Of a stretch of DNA of 64,000 bases, positions 37,066-47,656 are shown in pieces (position 1 is the stretch's first letter; each line of letters begins with the position of its first letter). Under the pieces are notes generated by a model. It ran no database searches and was not told the origin of the DNA. It saw only the letters and a list, made by a program, of their open reading frames with translations. Origin of the DNA: Gordonia insulae. Lineage in GTDB: Bacteria > Actinomycetota > Actinomycetes > Mycobacteriales > Mycobacteriaceae. The position numbers and the translations under genes were made by a program. Where the stretch lies: NCBI RefSeq assembly GCF_003855095.1, contig NZ_CP033972.1, positions 1 through 64,000 on the forward strand. Reading direction: 5' to 3'.

Positions 37066-38502
37066 ATGAGTTACAGCCCCAACACACCGCGTACTCTCGC
37101 CGAAAAGGTGTGGGACGACCATGTCGTCGTGCCCGGCGACGCCGATGCGAGCGGGAATCGTGATCCCGACCTGATCTACATCGATCTCCATCTCGTACAC
37201 GAGGTGACGAGCCCGCAGGCCTTCGAGGGACTGCGTCTCGCGGGTCGGCCGGTGCGCCGGCCCGACCTGACCATCGCGACCGAGGACCACAACGTCCCGA
37301 CCGTCGACATCTTCAAGCCGATCGCGGACGAGGTCTCCCGGACGCAGGTGGAGACCCTTCGCCGCAATTGCGAGGAGTTCGGTATCCGGCTGCACCCGAT
37401 GGGAGATGCCGAGCAGGGCATCGTCCACGTCGTCGGCCCGCAGCTCGGGCTCACCCAGCCCGGTATGACCGTCGTGTGCGGCGACAGCCACACCTCGACG
37501 CACGGCGCATTCGGTGCGCTGGCAATGGGAATCGGCACCTCTGAGGTCGAGCATGTGCTCGCCACCCAGACACTCTCGCTGCGCCCGTTCAAGACGATGG
37601 CGATCACCGTCGACGGCGAACTCCCGCCCGGTGTCACGAGCAAGGACCTGATCCTGGCGGTCATCGCGAAGATCGGCACCGGCGGTGGCCAGGGCTATGT
37701 GCTGGAGTACCGGGGGTCCGCGATCGAGAAACTGTCGATGGAAGCCCGAATGACCATCTGCAACATGTCGATCGAAGCGGGTGCGCGGGCCGGCATGATC
37801 GCCCCGGACCAGGTGACCTACGACTTCCTGCAGGGCCGCCCGAACGCTCCGCAGGGTGCCGACTGGGATGCCGCTGTCGCGTATTGGGACAGTCTGCGAA
37901 CCGATTCCGGCGCCGAATTCGACGCCGAGGTCCATATCGATGCGACACAATTGACGCCGTTCGTGACGTGGGGCACCAACCCCGGCCAGGGTGCACCTCT
38001 CGGATCCCGCGTCCCGGATCCGGCCGAGATCGCCGACGAGTCGGCCGCGAACGCCGCGAGTCGGGCACTGGAGTACATGGATCTCGCGCCGGGAACCCCG
38101 CTGCGGGATGTGAAGGTCGACACCGTGTTCGTCGGTTCGTGCACCAACGGTCGGATCGAGGATCTGCGCGCGGTCGCCGACATCCTCAAGGGCCGCAAGG
38201 TCGCCGACGGGATGCGCATGCTGATCGTTCCCGGGTCGATGCGCGTCCGTGCGCAGGCGGAAGAGGAGGGTCTCGGCGACGTCTTCGTCGCCGCCGGTGC
38301 CGAATGGCGACAGGCAGGCTGCTCGATGTGCCTGGGGATGAACCCCGATCAGCTCTCCCCGGGCGAGCGGTGCGCGTCGACCTCCAACCGCAACTTCGAA
38401 GGGCGGCAGGGCAAGGGCGGGCGCACGCACCTCGTGTCCCCGGCCGTTGCCGCGGCCACCGCGGTGCGCGGCACGTTGTCCGCGCCGACGGATCTCGGCT
38501 GA
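37066..38502 (+). CDS. leuC: 3-isopropylmalate dehydratase large subunit
   Basis: A 478-residue enzyme of leucine biosynthesis that, with LeuD, isomerises 2-isopropylmalate to 3-isopropylmalate. I choose ATG 37066 ([20 protein letters not shown]) since the upstream 21 codons are not conserved in style. It shows [13 protein letters not shown] and the three Fe-S cysteines in [11 protein letters not shown] and GCSMCLGMN. leuD follows after 42 bases. Full length for the family. Confidence 0.97.
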   Translation: MSYSPNTPRTLAEKVWDDHVVVPGDADASGNRDPDLIYIDLHLVHEVTSPQAFEGLRLAGRPVRRPDLTIATEDHNVPTVDIFKPIADEVSRTQVETLRRNCEEFGIRLHPMGDAEQGIVHVVGPQLGLTQPGMTVVCGDSHTSTHGAFGALAMGIGTSEVEHVLATQTLSLRPFKTMAITVDGELPPGVTSKDLILAVIAKIGTGGGQGYVLEYRGSAIEKLSMEARMTICNMSIEAGARAGMIAPDQVTYDFLQGRPNAPQGADWDAAVAYWDSLRTDSGAEFDAEVHIDATQLTPFVTWGTNPGQGAPLGSRVPDPAEIADESAANAASRALEYMDLAPGTPLRDVKVDTVFVGSCTNGRIEDLRAVADILKGRKVADGMRMLIVPGSMRVRAQAEEEGLGDVFVAAGAEWRQAGCSMCLGMNPDQLSPGERCASTSNRNFEGRQGKGGRTHLVSPAVAAATAVRGTLSAPTDLG

Positions 38503-38544
38503 TCTGCGCCCGTCACCCAACTCCACAGAATCGGACCAAGAATC

Positions 38545-39138
38545 ATGGAACCCTTCATCACCCACACCGGCATCGGCGTGCCGCTGCGACGCAGCAACGT
38601 CGACACCGACCAGATCATCCCGGCCGTCTACCTGAAGCGGGTGACCCGCACAGGTTTTGAGGACGGCCTGTTCGCCGGGTGGCGCACCGCCCCGGACTTC
38701 ATCCTCAACAACGAGCCGTGGAACCACGGATCGGTCCTGGTGGCCGGTCCGGACTTCGGCACCGGGTCCTCGCGTGAGCACGCGGTGTGGGCTCTGTCGG
38801 ACTTCGGCTTTCGCGTCGTGATCTCGTCGCGGTTCGCAGACATCTTCCGCGGCAACGCCGGCAAAGCGGGTCTGGTGGCGGCTCAGGTGGAGCAATCCGA
38901 CGTCGAACTGCTCTGGAAGCGGCTCGATGAGCAGCCCGGGCTGGAACTGACGGTCAGTCTTGCGGATCGGACCGTCACCGCGGCAGACCTTGTGGTGCCG
39001 TTGGCAATTGATGACTACACACGGTGGCGTCTGATGGAGGGTCTCGACGACATCGGCCTGACATTACGCCAGGTAGAAGCGATTTCTGAGTTCGAGGAAA
39101 CCCGGCCGGGCTACAAGCCGGTGACCCTCGATCGCTGA
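38545..39138 (+). CDS. leuD: 3-isopropylmalate dehydratase small subunit
   Basis: A 197-residue partner of LeuC. It contains [18 protein letters not shown] near the start and [17 protein letters not shown], the family hallmarks, then [17 protein letters not shown]. Same operon as leuC. Confidence 0.97.
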   Translation: MEPFITHTGIGVPLRRSNVDTDQIIPAVYLKRVTRTGFEDGLFAGWRTAPDFILNNEPWNHGSVLVAGPDFGTGSSREHAVWALSDFGFRVVISSRFADIFRGNAGKAGLVAAQVEQSDVELLWKRLDEQPGLELTVSLADRTVTAADLVVPLAIDDYTRWRLMEGLDDIGLTLRQVEAISEFEETRPGYKPVTLDR

Positions 39139-39313
39139 TCGCGAGGGCCTCCGCGAGTTGTCCTGGGCCTCACACCGGAAGGCGATTCCCGCTTTCGATT
39201 TCGCAACATGCCTGGTTAATTGGCGTGGAAGATGGACGTTTTCGAATTGGACGTTTACCGTGTGGAGATAGCTGACCATACAGATGTGTCAGGACAGCTT
39301 GCGGAGGTATTCA

Positions 39314-39922
39314 ATGAACAAGGCAGAGCTCATCGATGAGCTGACCAAGAAGCTCGATGCGGATCGCAAGACTGCGACAGCCGCGGTCGAGCTCGTCGTC
39401 GACACGATCGTGCGCGCGGTGAACAAGGGTGAGAGTGTCACCATCACCGGCTTCGGTGTGTTCGAGAAGCGCCGGCGCGCTCCGCGTGTGGCGCGCAACC
39501 CGCGCACCGGCGAGACCGTGAAGGTGCGCGCGACTTCGGTTCCCGCGTTCCGTCCGGGCGCGCAGTTCAAGGCCGTCGTCGCCGGCAAGCAGAAGCTCGC
39601 CGCGTCCGGTCCCGCGGTGAAGCGCGGAAGCGGTGCCACCGCCGCGCCCGCCAAGAAGACCGCAGCCAAGAAGGCTCCGGCCAAGAAGGCGGCGCCGGCC
39701 AAGAAGGCGGCTCCGGCGAAGAAGACCGCGGCCAAGAAGGCAGCTCCCGCCAAGAAGGCGGCACCGGCCAAGAAGGCGGCTCCGGCGAAGAAGACCGCAG
39801 CCAAGAAGGCAGCTCCCGCCAAGAAGGCGGCACCGGCCAAGAAGGCTCCGGCAAAGAAGACCGCAGCCAAGAAGGCTCCGGCAAAGAAGGCTCCCGCCAA
39901 GAAGGCAGCCTCACGGCGCTGA
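39314..39922 (+). CDS. hup: DNA-binding protein HU with Lys/Ala-rich tail (HupB)
   Basis: A 202-residue nucleoid protein. Start ATG 39314 has GGAGG six bases upstream. Residues 1-90 are the HU fold ([41 protein letters not shown]). Residues about 105-202 are a repeated Lys/Ala/Pro tail with many AAKK, APAKK and TAAKK units, as in mycobacterial HupB. It compacts DNA and may be modified on the Lys tail. Monocistronic, with a terminator behind it. Confidence 0.97.
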   Translation: MNKAELIDELTKKLDADRKTATAAVELVVDTIVRAVNKGESVTITGFGVFEKRRRAPRVARNPRTGETVKVRATSVPAFRPGAQFKAVVAGKQKLAASGPAVKRGSGATAAPAKKTAAKKAPAKKAAPAKKAAPAKKTAAKKAAPAKKAAPAKKAAPAKKTAAKKAAPAKKAAPAKKAPAKKTAAKKAPAKKAPAKKAASRR

Positions 39923-39944
39923 GCCACAACGAATCACCGCACTT

Positions 39945-39977
39945 CGGCCCCCGACGTACTTCCCCCGTCGGGGGCCG
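39945..39977. terminator. Bidirectional terminator between hup and mutT1
   Basis: CGGCCCCCGACG (39945-39956) and CGTCGGGGGCCG (39966-39977), a perfect 12-bp stem with a 9-base loop, in the gap between two convergent genes. No long T-run, but the GC-rich stem is typical for actinobacterial terminators. Confidence 0.75.
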
Positions 39978-40000
39978 ACGTGTGTCCGGGGTCGTGGACC

Positions 40001-40921
40001 TCAGGTTTCGACGAGATCGGTTTCGGGCAGCGGGCTGTCGATGTGGTCGGCCGCGACCAACCGCCCGTTCATCGTCGACACCACCCAGACGCTGCCCTTG
40101 CGGTTGCGCTTGGCGGGCAGCGTGAGGTCATCGTGCTGTGCCCACCACTGCATCAACGGCGGGATGACCTTGCCCTGACTGCACACGGCATGGATCGCCG
40201 ACGTATCCGAGGCGATCTCCTGAATCCGTTGGTGCGCCACGGTGGGGTCGAATCGATATTCCTCTTCGGCGAGTGATGTCTCGGCGACGATACGTACGGC
40301 GAGTTTGTCGGCGAGCGGCGCGAGCGTCTGCTCACACCGGACCCGGTCGGCCGCGTGGAGGCGCTCGGCGCCGAAGATCTCGAGCAGGCCGGCGAGCTCA
40401 CGCGCCTGCTGACGACCGAGGCGATCCAACGGACGTAGCCGGTCGTCGCCTTTGTAGCGGGATCGCCGCCCGGCGTGTGCGTGGCGCACCAGCAACAGGG
40501 TGTGCACATCGGCCGGCAAGCGGGTGAACTCCTGCAGGATCTTGCGATCCAGACGGTAACTCAGGGTCTCGGCGGCGGACGGCAAGTCCAGCCAGCGCAA
40601 TTCGTCGACCTCGTGGTTCGGCTCGAAGTCGCCGCCGAGTGCGCGGGCCGACCAGTAGCGCACGCGCTTGCGGTTGCCGTTGGGCAGGTCGTACCCGACG
40701 TCACGCAGGTGCCGGCCCAACCGCGACAGCTGGCCAGTCTCCTCCTGGATCTCTCTGGCCGCTGTGCGGATGAGGGTTTCGCCCGGGTCGACCTTTCCCT
40801 TGGGCAGGGTCCAGTCGTCATATCCCGGGCGGTGCACCACGCACACCTCGACCCGGCCGTCGCGGGTGGGGCGCCAGAGCACCCCACCCGCCGCCCACAC
40901 CGTCTTCGTTGTCTTCGACAT
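40001..40921 (-). CDS. mutT1: NUDIX hydrolase fused to histidine phosphatase (MutT1)
   Basis: A 306-residue two-domain enzyme. The N-terminal NUDIX domain has the box in GKVDPGETLIRTAAREIQEETG (about residues 42-64). The C-terminal histidine-phosphatase domain starts at LLLVRHAHAG (about 142). In mycobacteria MutT1 hydrolyses 8-oxo-dGTP/8-oxo-GTP to the diphosphate and sanitises the nucleotide pool. Same order as M. tuberculosis (hupB, mutT1, ppk), though ppk is on the same strand here. Confidence 0.93.
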   Translation of the reverse strand: MSKTTKTVWAAGGVLWRPTRDGRVEVCVVHRPGYDDWTLPKGKVDPGETLIRTAAREIQEETGQLSRLGRHLRDVGYDLPNGNRKRVRYWSARALGGDFEPNHEVDELRWLDLPSAAETLSYRLDRKILQEFTRLPADVHTLLLVRHAHAGRRSRYKGDDRLRPLDRLGRQQARELAGLLEIFGAERLHAADRVRCEQTLAPLADKLAVRIVAETSLAEEEYRFDPTVAHQRIQEIASDTSAIHAVCSQGKVIPPLMQWWAQHDDLTLPAKRNRKGSVWVVSTMNGRLVAADHIDSPLPETDLVET

Positions 40922-40958
40922 CGAAGGGAATCCTAGAGGGTCGAGGTTGCCGAGACGG

Positions 40959-43142
40959 TTACGAGTTCGGGTCCGGGCGGCGACGATTGCGCCGGATCAT
41001 CTGGCGCTGATGGTCGCGGACCTCCTCGCCCGCGGCAGGAGATGCCACCCAACTGCCGTCGGACTGCAGCACCCAGCACCGGGTCCGCGGATCGAGGGCC
41101 GACGAGAACATGTCGCGCAGCTCACCGGTCAGCCGCTCGTCGCGCACCTGCACCATCACCTCGACGCGACGATCGAGGTTGCGGTGCATCATGTCGGCAC
41201 TGCCGATCCAGTATTCGTTCTGCGCACCGAAGTACAGGATTCGCGAGTGTTCGAGGAACTGGCCCAGGATCGAGCGGACGACGATGTTGTCGCTGACCCC
41301 GTCCATGTCGGGACGCAGTGCGCAGATGCCGCGCACCACGATCTCCACCGGGACGCCGCTCTGCGACGCCCGGTAGAGCGCGTCGATCACCTGCTCGTCG
41401 ACGAGTGCATTGGCCTTGAGTTGGATACGCGCGCGTGTGTCACCCTGACGCAGACGCTCGATCTCCTCGTCGATCCGTGCGATGATGCCGGACCGGATAC
41501 CGTGCGGCGCCACGAGGATGTTGCGGTACTCCTTCTTTCGCGAGTACCCGGTCAGCGTGTTGAACAGGTCGGTGAGATCGGCGCCGATGTCGGGTGCGGC
41601 CGTGAACAATCCCACGTCCTCGTAGAGCCGCGCGGTCTTCGGGTTGTAGTTGCCCGTGCCGATATGGCAGTACCGACGGATCAGCGATCCCTCGCGGCGC
41701 ACGACCATGCACGTCTTGCAGTGTGTCTTCAGGCCCACGAGGCCGTAGACCACGTGGACGCCCGCCTGCTCGAGTTGCCTGGCCCACTTGATGTTCGCCT
41801 GCTCGTCGAACCGGGCCTTGATCTCGACCAGCGCGACAACCTGTTTGCCCGCCTCGGCGGCGTCGATGAGCGCATTGACGACCGGGGAGTCACCGGAGGT
41901 GCGGTAGAGGGTCTGCTTGATCGCGAGCACCTGGGGATCGGCGGCCGCCTGTTCGATGAAGCGTTGCACGCTGGTGGAGAACGAGTCGTACGGGTGATGA
42001 ACCAGCACGTCACCCTCGCGCAAAGTGGAGAACACACTCTTGGGTGTCTCCCGCTCGCCGAAGGCGGGATGGGTTGCGGGCACGAAAGGACGATCCTTGA
42101 GGTGCGGACGGTCGAGCCCGTGGATCTCGAACAGGCAGGAGAGATCCAGCAGCCCGGGCACCTGGATGACATCGGCCGGATTCACGTCGAGCTCGCGCAG
42201 CAACAGTTCGAGCATGTGCTCGCTCATGTCGTCGGCGACCTCGAGGCGGACCGGGGATCCGAAGCGCCGCCGGGCCAGTTCGCGTTCGAGTGCCTGCAGC
42301 AGGTCCTCGTCGCGATCCTCCTCGACCTCGAAATCCGCGTTGCGGGTGATCCGGAAGACATGGTGCTCAACGATTTCCATGCCCGGGAAGAGATGCTCGA
42401 GATTCGCGGCGATCAACGTCTCCAGCGGCAGGAAGATCGCCTTGCGGTCGACCTCCTTCGACGAATCCGTCCGCGGCATGAGGCGATCCACCCGGACGAA
42501 CCGCTGCACGTTGTCGGGCACCTTGACACGCGCGAAATGTTCGCCGCCCTCATTGGCATCCCGCACGGTCACGGCGAGATTCAACGACAGCCCACTGATG
42601 TAGGGAAACGGGTGCGCCGGGTCGACGGCCAGTGGAGTGAGCACGGGGAAGACGTCTTCGTGGAAGTGATCCACCAGTCGCGCCCGCTCGTCGTCGGTGA
42701 GCTCGGCCCATGTGACGACGTGGATTCCGTTCTCCGCCAGCGCCGGGCGTACCGAGTCGAGGAAGACGCGGGCGTGGCGGTCGGCGATCGTCTGGGTGCG
42801 TCCGGCGATTCGCAGCAACTGTTCCCGCGGCGAGAGCCCGTCCGCGGACCGCACCGACAGACCGGTCTCGTCCCGACGTTTCAGGCCCGCCACACGAACC
42901 ATGAAGAACTCGTCGAGGTTCGAGGCGAAGATCGCCAGGAACTTCGCGCGCTCGAGCAACGGCATCGAGGTGTCCTCGGCCAGGGCGAGAACACGCGAGT
43001 TGAAGTCGAGCCAGCTCAATTCGCGGTTGAGGTATCGGTCCTCGGGCAGGTCGGCGGACTCGTCGGGCAACAACGTCGCCGCCGGCGGGGCTCCGGGGAT
43101 GGACGTGATCGGCTGGGTCGCGATGTCGTCGGCAGGGCTCAC
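40959..43142 (-). CDS. ppk: Polyphosphate kinase 1
   Basis: A 727-residue enzyme that makes inorganic polyphosphate from ATP. It has the N-terminal [14 protein letters not shown] signature (about 40-53), and the C-terminal phospholipase-D-like core with the autophosphorylated His in [22 protein letters not shown]. Length is normal. It precedes mutT1 by 37 bases in the same direction, so the two may be co-transcribed. Confidence 0.97.
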   Translation of the reverse strand: MSPADDIATQPITSIPGAPPAATLLPDESADLPEDRYLNRELSWLDFNSRVLALAEDTSMPLLERAKFLAIFASNLDEFFMVRVAGLKRRDETGLSVRSADGLSPREQLLRIAGRTQTIADRHARVFLDSVRPALAENGIHVVTWAELTDDERARLVDHFHEDVFPVLTPLAVDPAHPFPYISGLSLNLAVTVRDANEGGEHFARVKVPDNVQRFVRVDRLMPRTDSSKEVDRKAIFLPLETLIAANLEHLFPGMEIVEHHVFRITRNADFEVEEDRDEDLLQALERELARRRFGSPVRLEVADDMSEHMLELLLRELDVNPADVIQVPGLLDLSCLFEIHGLDRPHLKDRPFVPATHPAFGERETPKSVFSTLREGDVLVHHPYDSFSTSVQRFIEQAAADPQVLAIKQTLYRTSGDSPVVNALIDAAEAGKQVVALVEIKARFDEQANIKWARQLEQAGVHVVYGLVGLKTHCKTCMVVRREGSLIRRYCHIGTGNYNPKTARLYEDVGLFTAAPDIGADLTDLFNTLTGYSRKKEYRNILVAPHGIRSGIIARIDEEIERLRQGDTRARIQLKANALVDEQVIDALYRASQSGVPVEIVVRGICALRPDMDGVSDNIVVRSILGQFLEHSRILYFGAQNEYWIGSADMMHRNLDRRVEVMVQVRDERLTGELRDMFSSALDPRTRCWVLQSDGSWVASPAAGEEVRDHQRQMIRRNRRRPDPNS

Positions 43143-43199
43143 CGTTCAATCATGACGCATCAGGGGTGAGGCGGACATGTTTGGCGTCGCCGGACCGGA

Positions 43200-43943
43200 C
43201 TACCGGCACCGCCCTGCGGTCGTGGCGGCATCGGTGACGGTGCCCTGGCGGCGTAGCGCATCGGTCGTGTGCCGACCCAGCCCCAGCGAACGCGCCGTCT
43301 CCAGGTCGGCCGCCGTGTCGACATCGGTGCGGAGATCGGGCCATCGCGCGTGCGTCGGATCGAGTTCGACGGCGCCCGCCATCCGATGCGCGGATGCGGA
43401 ATCGGGGCCGAACAAGGGCAACTCGGTGATGTCGACGTCCCGGATCAAGATGGTCGTCCCGGTTCCGTCACGATCGGTGAGCACCGCTCGGCGATGTTCC
43501 GCGGCGCAGGCCACCACCGCGCGCAGGCTCTCGGCAGTGGCCGCGGGCAGATCCGCCTGCACCAACAGCACCGCCCGGGTTCCGGGCCACCACTCACGCA
43601 CTGTCGTGGTCGCGTGCGCGAACGCGAGGTTGAGCCGCGCGTGCCCACCGGGGACATCGCGCCCGGTCGATTCACGCAACCCCACCGCTCCGGCGGCATG
43701 CGCGGCGGCGAGGACGTCTTCGTCGGGACTGATCACCACGATCCGCTCGATTCCGGCGGCTGCCACGGCGTCCACGGTGTCGCGCATCATGGCGAGTACG
43801 AGCGCACGGTGCAGCGGACCGGGGCCGGCGCCGTGACTCGCGGCCAGTCGTGTCTTGGCCTCGTCGAGACGTTTCACCGCGAGCACGGCGACGACATCAT
43901 CGCCGGGCGTGCTGCCCGGGCCCGGATGATCGGTCGACGTCAT
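43200..43943 (-). CDS. fbiD: 2-phospho-L-lactate / phosphoenolpyruvate guanylyltransferase
   Basis: A 247-residue nucleotidyltransferase of the CofC/FbiD family. It begins with the activation motif [16 protein letters not shown], and has [10 protein letters not shown]. In actinobacteria it activates phosphoenolpyruvate for coenzyme F420 synthesis. I chose ATG 43943; ATG 43952 is an alternative. Located between ppk and gpsA as in M. tuberculosis. Confidence 0.92.
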   Translation of the reverse strand: MTSTDHPGPGSTPGDDVVAVLAVKRLDEAKTRLAASHGAGPGPLHRALVLAMMRDTVDAVAAAGIERIVVISPDEDVLAAAHAAGAVGLRESTGRDVPGGHARLNLAFAHATTTVREWWPGTRAVLLVQADLPAATAESLRAVVACAAEHRRAVLTDRDGTGTTILIRDVDITELPLFGPDSASAHRMAGAVELDPTHARWPDLRTDVDTAADLETARSLGLGRHTTDALRRQGTVTDAATTAGRCR

Positions 43944-44078
43944 GCAGACCATGATGCCCACCCGACGGTGGTCACGGAGAACGAGACCCCGGGTTGGCTC
44001 CCACACGGGATCCGTCACAGCACGGGCGCGCGGCGCACTAGGGTGAGGAACGAAGTGTCCGTCGGCGAAGGAGTGGTC

Positions 44079-45083
44079 GTGCGTGCTGTCGTGATGGGAG
44101 CGGGTTCCTGGGGTACCGCAGCCGCAAAGGTCCTGGTCGACGCGGGTACCGAGACGACGATCTGGGCGCGGCGGAGCGAACTCGCCGATCGGATCAACGC
44201 AGAGCACACCAACGCCGACTACCTGCCCGGCATCACCCTGCCGGACGCGCTCTCGGCGACCAGTTCGGTCGCGGACGCGTTGCCGGGCGCCGATGTGGTG
44301 GTCTGCGCGGTTCCGTCCCAGTCATTGCGGGCCAATCTGACCGAGTGGATGCCGCACGTGGGTTCCGCGACGACCTTCGTCTCTCTGGCGAAGGGCGTCG
44401 AGACCAGCACGTTGCTCCGCATGAGCGAGGTGATCGCCGAGGTCTCCGGCGTCCCGTCCGGTCAGGTCGCCGTGCTCTCCGGGCCCAATCTGGCACGCGA
44501 GATCGCGGAAGGGCAGCCGGCCGCCACCGTCATCGCGTGCACCGACGAAGACCGTGCGCGTGAACTCCAGCTCGCCTTCAACACCGGGTACTTCCGGCCG
44601 TACACCAACACCGACGTCATCGGATGCGAGATCGGTGGTGCGGTGAAGAACGTCATCGCGCTCGCGTGCGGCATGGCCAGCGGTGTCGGCTTCGGCCAGA
44701 ACACCCTGGCCACCATCATCACCCGTGGGCTGGCCGAGACGATTCGGCTCGGCGTCGCCGTCGGCGCGCAGATCGAGACCCTCGCCGGTCTCGCCGGGAT
44801 CGGCGATCTCGTGGCGACCTGCTCGTCTCCGCTGTCGCGTAATCGGACCTTCGGCGCCCGCCTCGGCGAGGGCGCGACGATGGAACAGGCCCAGGAGGCC
44901 ACCAACGGTCAGGTGGCCGAGGGGGTCAAGTCCTGCACCTCGGTGCGTGCGTTGGCCGACAAGTTCGATGTCGAGATGCCGCTGACCGATGCCGTGCACC
45001 GGGTGTGCCACGGCGGGGTGTCGGTCGGCGACGCGGTCAGCTCACTCCTGGGCCGCAGCACCAAGCCGGAGATCTACGACTGA
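44079..45083 (+). CDS. gpsA: Glycerol-3-phosphate dehydrogenase [NAD(P)+]
   Basis: A 334-residue enzyme that reduces dihydroxyacetone phosphate to glycerol-3-phosphate for phospholipids. GTG 44079 is used, with GAAGGAG five bases upstream; the longer frame is antisense to fbiD. Motifs: [12 protein letters not shown] (NAD site, start), VPSQSLR, and [17 protein letters not shown] with the catalytic Lys. In M. tuberculosis ddlA follows gpsA; here it does not. Confidence 0.96.
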   Translation: MRAVVMGAGSWGTAAAKVLVDAGTETTIWARRSELADRINAEHTNADYLPGITLPDALSATSSVADALPGADVVVCAVPSQSLRANLTEWMPHVGSATTFVSLAKGVETSTLLRMSEVIAEVSGVPSGQVAVLSGPNLAREIAEGQPAATVIACTDEDRARELQLAFNTGYFRPYTNTDVIGCEIGGAVKNVIALACGMASGVGFGQNTLATIITRGLAETIRLGVAVGAQIETLAGLAGIGDLVATCSSPLSRNRTFGARLGEGATMEQAQEATNGQVAEGVKSCTSVRALADKFDVEMPLTDAVHRVCHGGVSVGDAVSSLLGRSTKPEIYD

Positions 45084-45092
45084 CGTTGCGGC

Positions 45093-45692
45093 TCAACCGA
45101 AATCAAGCGGACCGCGGGGCAGGGTGCGCTCGATCACCGCGGACACGTCGGTGATCGGTCCGTTGCCGGCGTTGGCCGGTATCCACATCGCCACGTAGGG
45201 GCGGTGGTCGACGCACACGTAGGCCTGCCCGGAGCCTTCGACGGTGTCGGTGATGAACCATTGCACCGGGTGGATGACCTGCAGGTTGCTCGTCGGGGAC
45301 AACTCGGATGGTCGGGAGATCCCGCAGCGGAGTGTGACGGCCTCACCGTCGCCGTCGGCCGGCCACGTGACAGTGCTGCCGTTGACCTGCTTGTCGCCGA
45401 ATCCCTCGAATGTCTGCGGCACCTCGGCGACGAGCTTCGCGCACTCGGGAGAAGCCGATTCGGCGACCGTGTACGACTCGATCGGAGACTTCTCCTCGGG
45501 ACGCAGCGCAGCGAATGTGATGAAGCCGACGATGACGATGACCGGGATCGTGACCAGGGTCGCGATCAACGCCGGGCTCAGTCGGGGGCCGGTTCCATAG
45601 CGTGATTCGAGCTCATCGGCCACCGTCTCGGGCTGCTGATCGGCCGGCCGCGGATCTTCGGGTGCGCCGTCGGTGTTCTTGTCGTCGGTCAC
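45093..45692 (-). CDS. DUF3515 membrane protein
   Basis: A 199-residue protein with one N-terminal membrane helix (about residues 40-62, LIATLVTIPVIVIVGFITFA) and an extracytoplasmic domain rich in beta strands with four Cys (ECAK, RCGIS, YVCVD). The DUF3515 family is specific to actinobacteria. GTG 45692 is preferred over ATG 45701: on the minus strand TAGTGT lies seven bases before it, a leaderless layout. Convergent with gpsA. Confidence 0.85.
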   Translation of the reverse strand: MTDDKNTDGAPEDPRPADQQPETVADELESRYGTGPRLSPALIATLVTIPVIVIVGFITFAALRPEEKSPIESYTVAESASPECAKLVAEVPQTFEGFGDKQVNGSTVTWPADGDGEAVTLRCGISRPSELSPTSNLQVIHPVQWFITDTVEGSGQAYVCVDHRPYVAMWIPANAGNGPITDVSAVIERTLPRGPLDFG

Positions 45693-45744
45693 GCCCAACA
45701 CACTAGTGGTCGGCGTCGACGGGTCTCATTGCGGTCGAGCCTGC

Positions 45745-45984
45745 TCAGTGGGGCGTCTGGACCACCGGGCACGTGAGGGTCCGGGTGATGCCGTCCACCT
45801 TCTGGATCTGCGGTACGACGTTCTCGGTGAGATGTGTGGCGTCCGCGGCGTCGACCCGGACGATGACGTCGTAGGGTCCGCTGACCTCTTCCGACGAGGC
45901 GACACCGGAGATCTCCGCAATCGTCGCCGCGGCAAGCGCGGCCCGTCCGACCTCGGTCTGGATCAGTATGTATGCCTGAACCAC
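45745..45984 (-). CDS. Lrp/AsnC ligand-binding (RAM) domain protein
   Basis: A 79-residue stand-alone RAM domain (VQAYILIQTEVGRAALAAATIAEISGV, then GPYDVIVRVDA, TENVVPQIQKVDGITRTLTC). There is no DNA-binding domain. GTG 45984 is chosen because GAGAGGA lies five bases upstream; ATG 45990 is too close to it. It is divergent from thiL. Such proteins bind amino acids and may regulate or sense; the target is unknown. Confidence 0.85.
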   Translation of the reverse strand: MVQAYILIQTEVGRAALAAATIAEISGVASSEEVSGPYDVIVRVDAADATHLTENVVPQIQKVDGITRTLTCPVVQTPH

Positions 45985-46085
45985 GCCCATCCTCTCGTCT
46001 GTCCGGAGCCTGGCTGTCGACCCGGTGTCAGTATTGTCGCTGACAACCCCATCCAAGCGCGACTCAGAGAGATCGAGGAGACGTC

Positions 46086-47111
46086 GTGACCGTCGGAACC
46101 GCCGGGGACCCGGTAGATCGGTCGCGCACCGTCGGCGCCGTGGGGGAGCGCAGACTGATCGTCGAGCTCACCCGTGCCGCGACCGCCGACGATCCGTCGA
46201 CGACCGCCGACGCGCACGACATCGTCATCGGTTCCGGTGACGACGCCGCCGTGATCGATACCGCCGGTCCGGCAGTGATCAGCACCGACACCGCGGTGCA
46301 GGGTCGGCACTTCCGCCTGGACTGGTCCGATGCGCGCACAGTCGGCGCGCGTGCCGTCGTGCAGAGCGCAGCCGACATCGCGGCGATGGGCGGCCGCACC
46401 ACCGGGATAGTCGTGTCGATCGCGTGTCCGTCGGACACGACCGTCGGCACCGTACTCGATCTCAACGCCGGGATCGTGGCCGCGGCACATGGTCTCGGCG
46501 GGCGGGTGCTCGGCGGGGATCTGGTCGACGCCGACCAGGTCGTCCTCACCGTGACGACCCTCGGCGCGCTCGACGGCGCCGAACCTATCGTCGTCGGTGG
46601 TGCCCGACCTGGAGACGTCCTGGCGGTGACCGGCAACATGCTCGGGGCCAGCGCGGCGGGCCTGGCGCTGCTCATCGATGCCGAACGTCGTGGCGACGTC
46701 GAGTTGCTGCGACGCCATGCGCGATTGGTGGATGCGCACCTCCTGCCCGCGCCCGACCTCGGGCAGGGGCCGATCGCCGCACGGGCGGGCGCACACGCGA
46801 TGACCGACATCTCCGACGGTCTGGTGGAAGAACTGATCACGATGGCGGCCGCTTCGGGCACACGTCTGGCGATCACCAGTGACCGGATACCCGTGGGAGA
46901 CGAGATACGTTCGGCCGCAGCCGCGCTCGACACCGATCTGCGTGACTGGACGGTCGCCGGCGGCGAGGATCACGAATTGCTCGCCGCCTTTCCGCCGCAC
47001 GCGGTGCCGTCGGGCTGGACGCGCATCGGGGAGGTGCTCGAGGGCACCGGTGTGCTGGTCGACGGTCGTCCGGCGGGCGGCCTGCGGGGCTGGCAGTCGT
47101 TCGGCGGCTGA
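46086..47111 (+). CDS. thiL: Thiamine-monophosphate kinase
   Basis: A 341-residue enzyme that makes thiamine diphosphate from thiamine phosphate. Start GTG 46086 with GAGGAG five bases before it. Motifs: VIGSGDDAAVI, STDTAVQGRHF, SAADIAAMGG and ALTDISDGLVEEL-type segment. Neighbours match M. tuberculosis (thiL then ung). Confidence 0.95.
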   Translation: MTVGTAGDPVDRSRTVGAVGERRLIVELTRAATADDPSTTADAHDIVIGSGDDAAVIDTAGPAVISTDTAVQGRHFRLDWSDARTVGARAVVQSAADIAAMGGRTTGIVVSIACPSDTTVGTVLDLNAGIVAAAHGLGGRVLGGDLVDADQVVLTVTTLGALDGAEPIVVGGARPGDVLAVTGNMLGASAAGLALLIDAERRGDVELLRRHARLVDAHLLPAPDLGQGPIAARAGAHAMTDISDGLVEELITMAAASGTRLAITSDRIPVGDEIRSAAAALDTDLRDWTVAGGEDHELLAAFPPHAVPSGWTRIGEVLEGTGVLVDGRPAGGLRGWQSFGG

Positions 47112-47122
47112 CCCCCATCCTT

Positions 47123-47128
47123 TAGATT
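47123..47128 (+). promoter_or_regulatory. -10 element of leaderless promoter for gamma-CA-like gene
   Basis: TAGATT fits TANNNT and ends six bases before ATG 47135. The gap to thiL is only 23 bases, so this gives a separate start for the downstream pair. Confidence 0.45.
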
Positions 47129-47134
47129 CGGTGC

Positions 47135-47656
47135 ATGGCTATCTATGCGCTCGGCGACCGCGAACCCACGATCGGTGACGACGTCTACATTCATCCGGAT
47201 GCCGTCGTCATCGGCGACGTGACACTCGGCGACGGCGTCTCGGTGTGGCCGAGCGCCGTGCTCCGGGGTGATTCGGGGACCATCTCCATCGGCCGGCGGA
47301 CGAACATCCAGGACGGCACGATCATCCACTGCACCCCGATCGATGCCACGGTGATCGGCGCGGAGTGCGTCGTCGGACACAATGCGCACATCGAGGGCGC
47401 CACGATCGGGGACCACTGCCTGATCGCGTCGGGCTCGGTGGTCCTCAACGGTTCCACGATCGGCGCCGGGGCCGTGGTCGGCGCCGGCGCGGTGGTCCCC
47501 TTCAAGTTCACCGTGCCGGAGCGCTCCATGGCGCTGGGTGTGCCCGCGAAGATCCGGGAGGGCTTCGAGGTCCCGGAGGGACATGTCGACCTCAACGTCG
47601 AGATGTATTTCCAGAACGGCAAGTACTTCCGCGACGCCCTGCGGAGGATCGGATGA
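47135..47656 (+). CDS. Gamma-carbonic-anhydrase-like hexapeptide-repeat protein
   Basis: A 173-residue left-handed beta-helix protein. Imperfect hexapeptide repeats run from [30 protein letters not shown] to [18 protein letters not shown]. Zinc-ligand histidines are visible in [12 protein letters not shown]. Family: gamma-class carbonic anhydrase / ferripyochelin-binding-like. Enzymatic activity not certain. Overlaps ung by 4 bases. Confidence 0.9.
   Translation: MAIYALGDREPTIGDDVYIHPDAVVIGDVTLGDGVSVWPSAVLRGDSGTISIGRRTNIQDGTIIHCTPIDATVIGAECVVGHNAHIEGATIGDHCLIASGSVVLNGSTIGAGAVVGAGAVVPFKFTVPERSMALGVPAKIREGFEVPEGHVDLNVEMYFQNGKYFRDALRRIG

Noticed and set aside
36946..38895. 649-codon minus-strand frame over leuC and leuD
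   Set aside because: Shadow of leuC/leuD, which are intact on the plus strand; sequence is His/Arg/Asp-rich low-information.
39600..39915. Repetitive DNA in hup considered as tandem repeat or CRISPR
   Set aside because: Repeats are coding for the Lys/Ala/Pro tail, keep the frame and have no spacers.
39289..39927. Ala/Phe/Leu-rich minus-strand frame resembling a membrane protein
   Set aside because: It is the exact antisense of the Lys/Ala-rich tail of hup; its regular pattern comes from the AAG/GCC repeats.
40668..43169. 833-codon open frame on the plus strand opposite ppk
   Set aside because: Complementary shadow of a full-length, clearly recognisable ppk gene; no motif of its own.
43269..44078. 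5' extension of the gpsA frame over fbiD
   Set aside because: Antisense to fbiD; the GTG at 44079 has a ribosome site and starts exactly at the NAD-binding motif.
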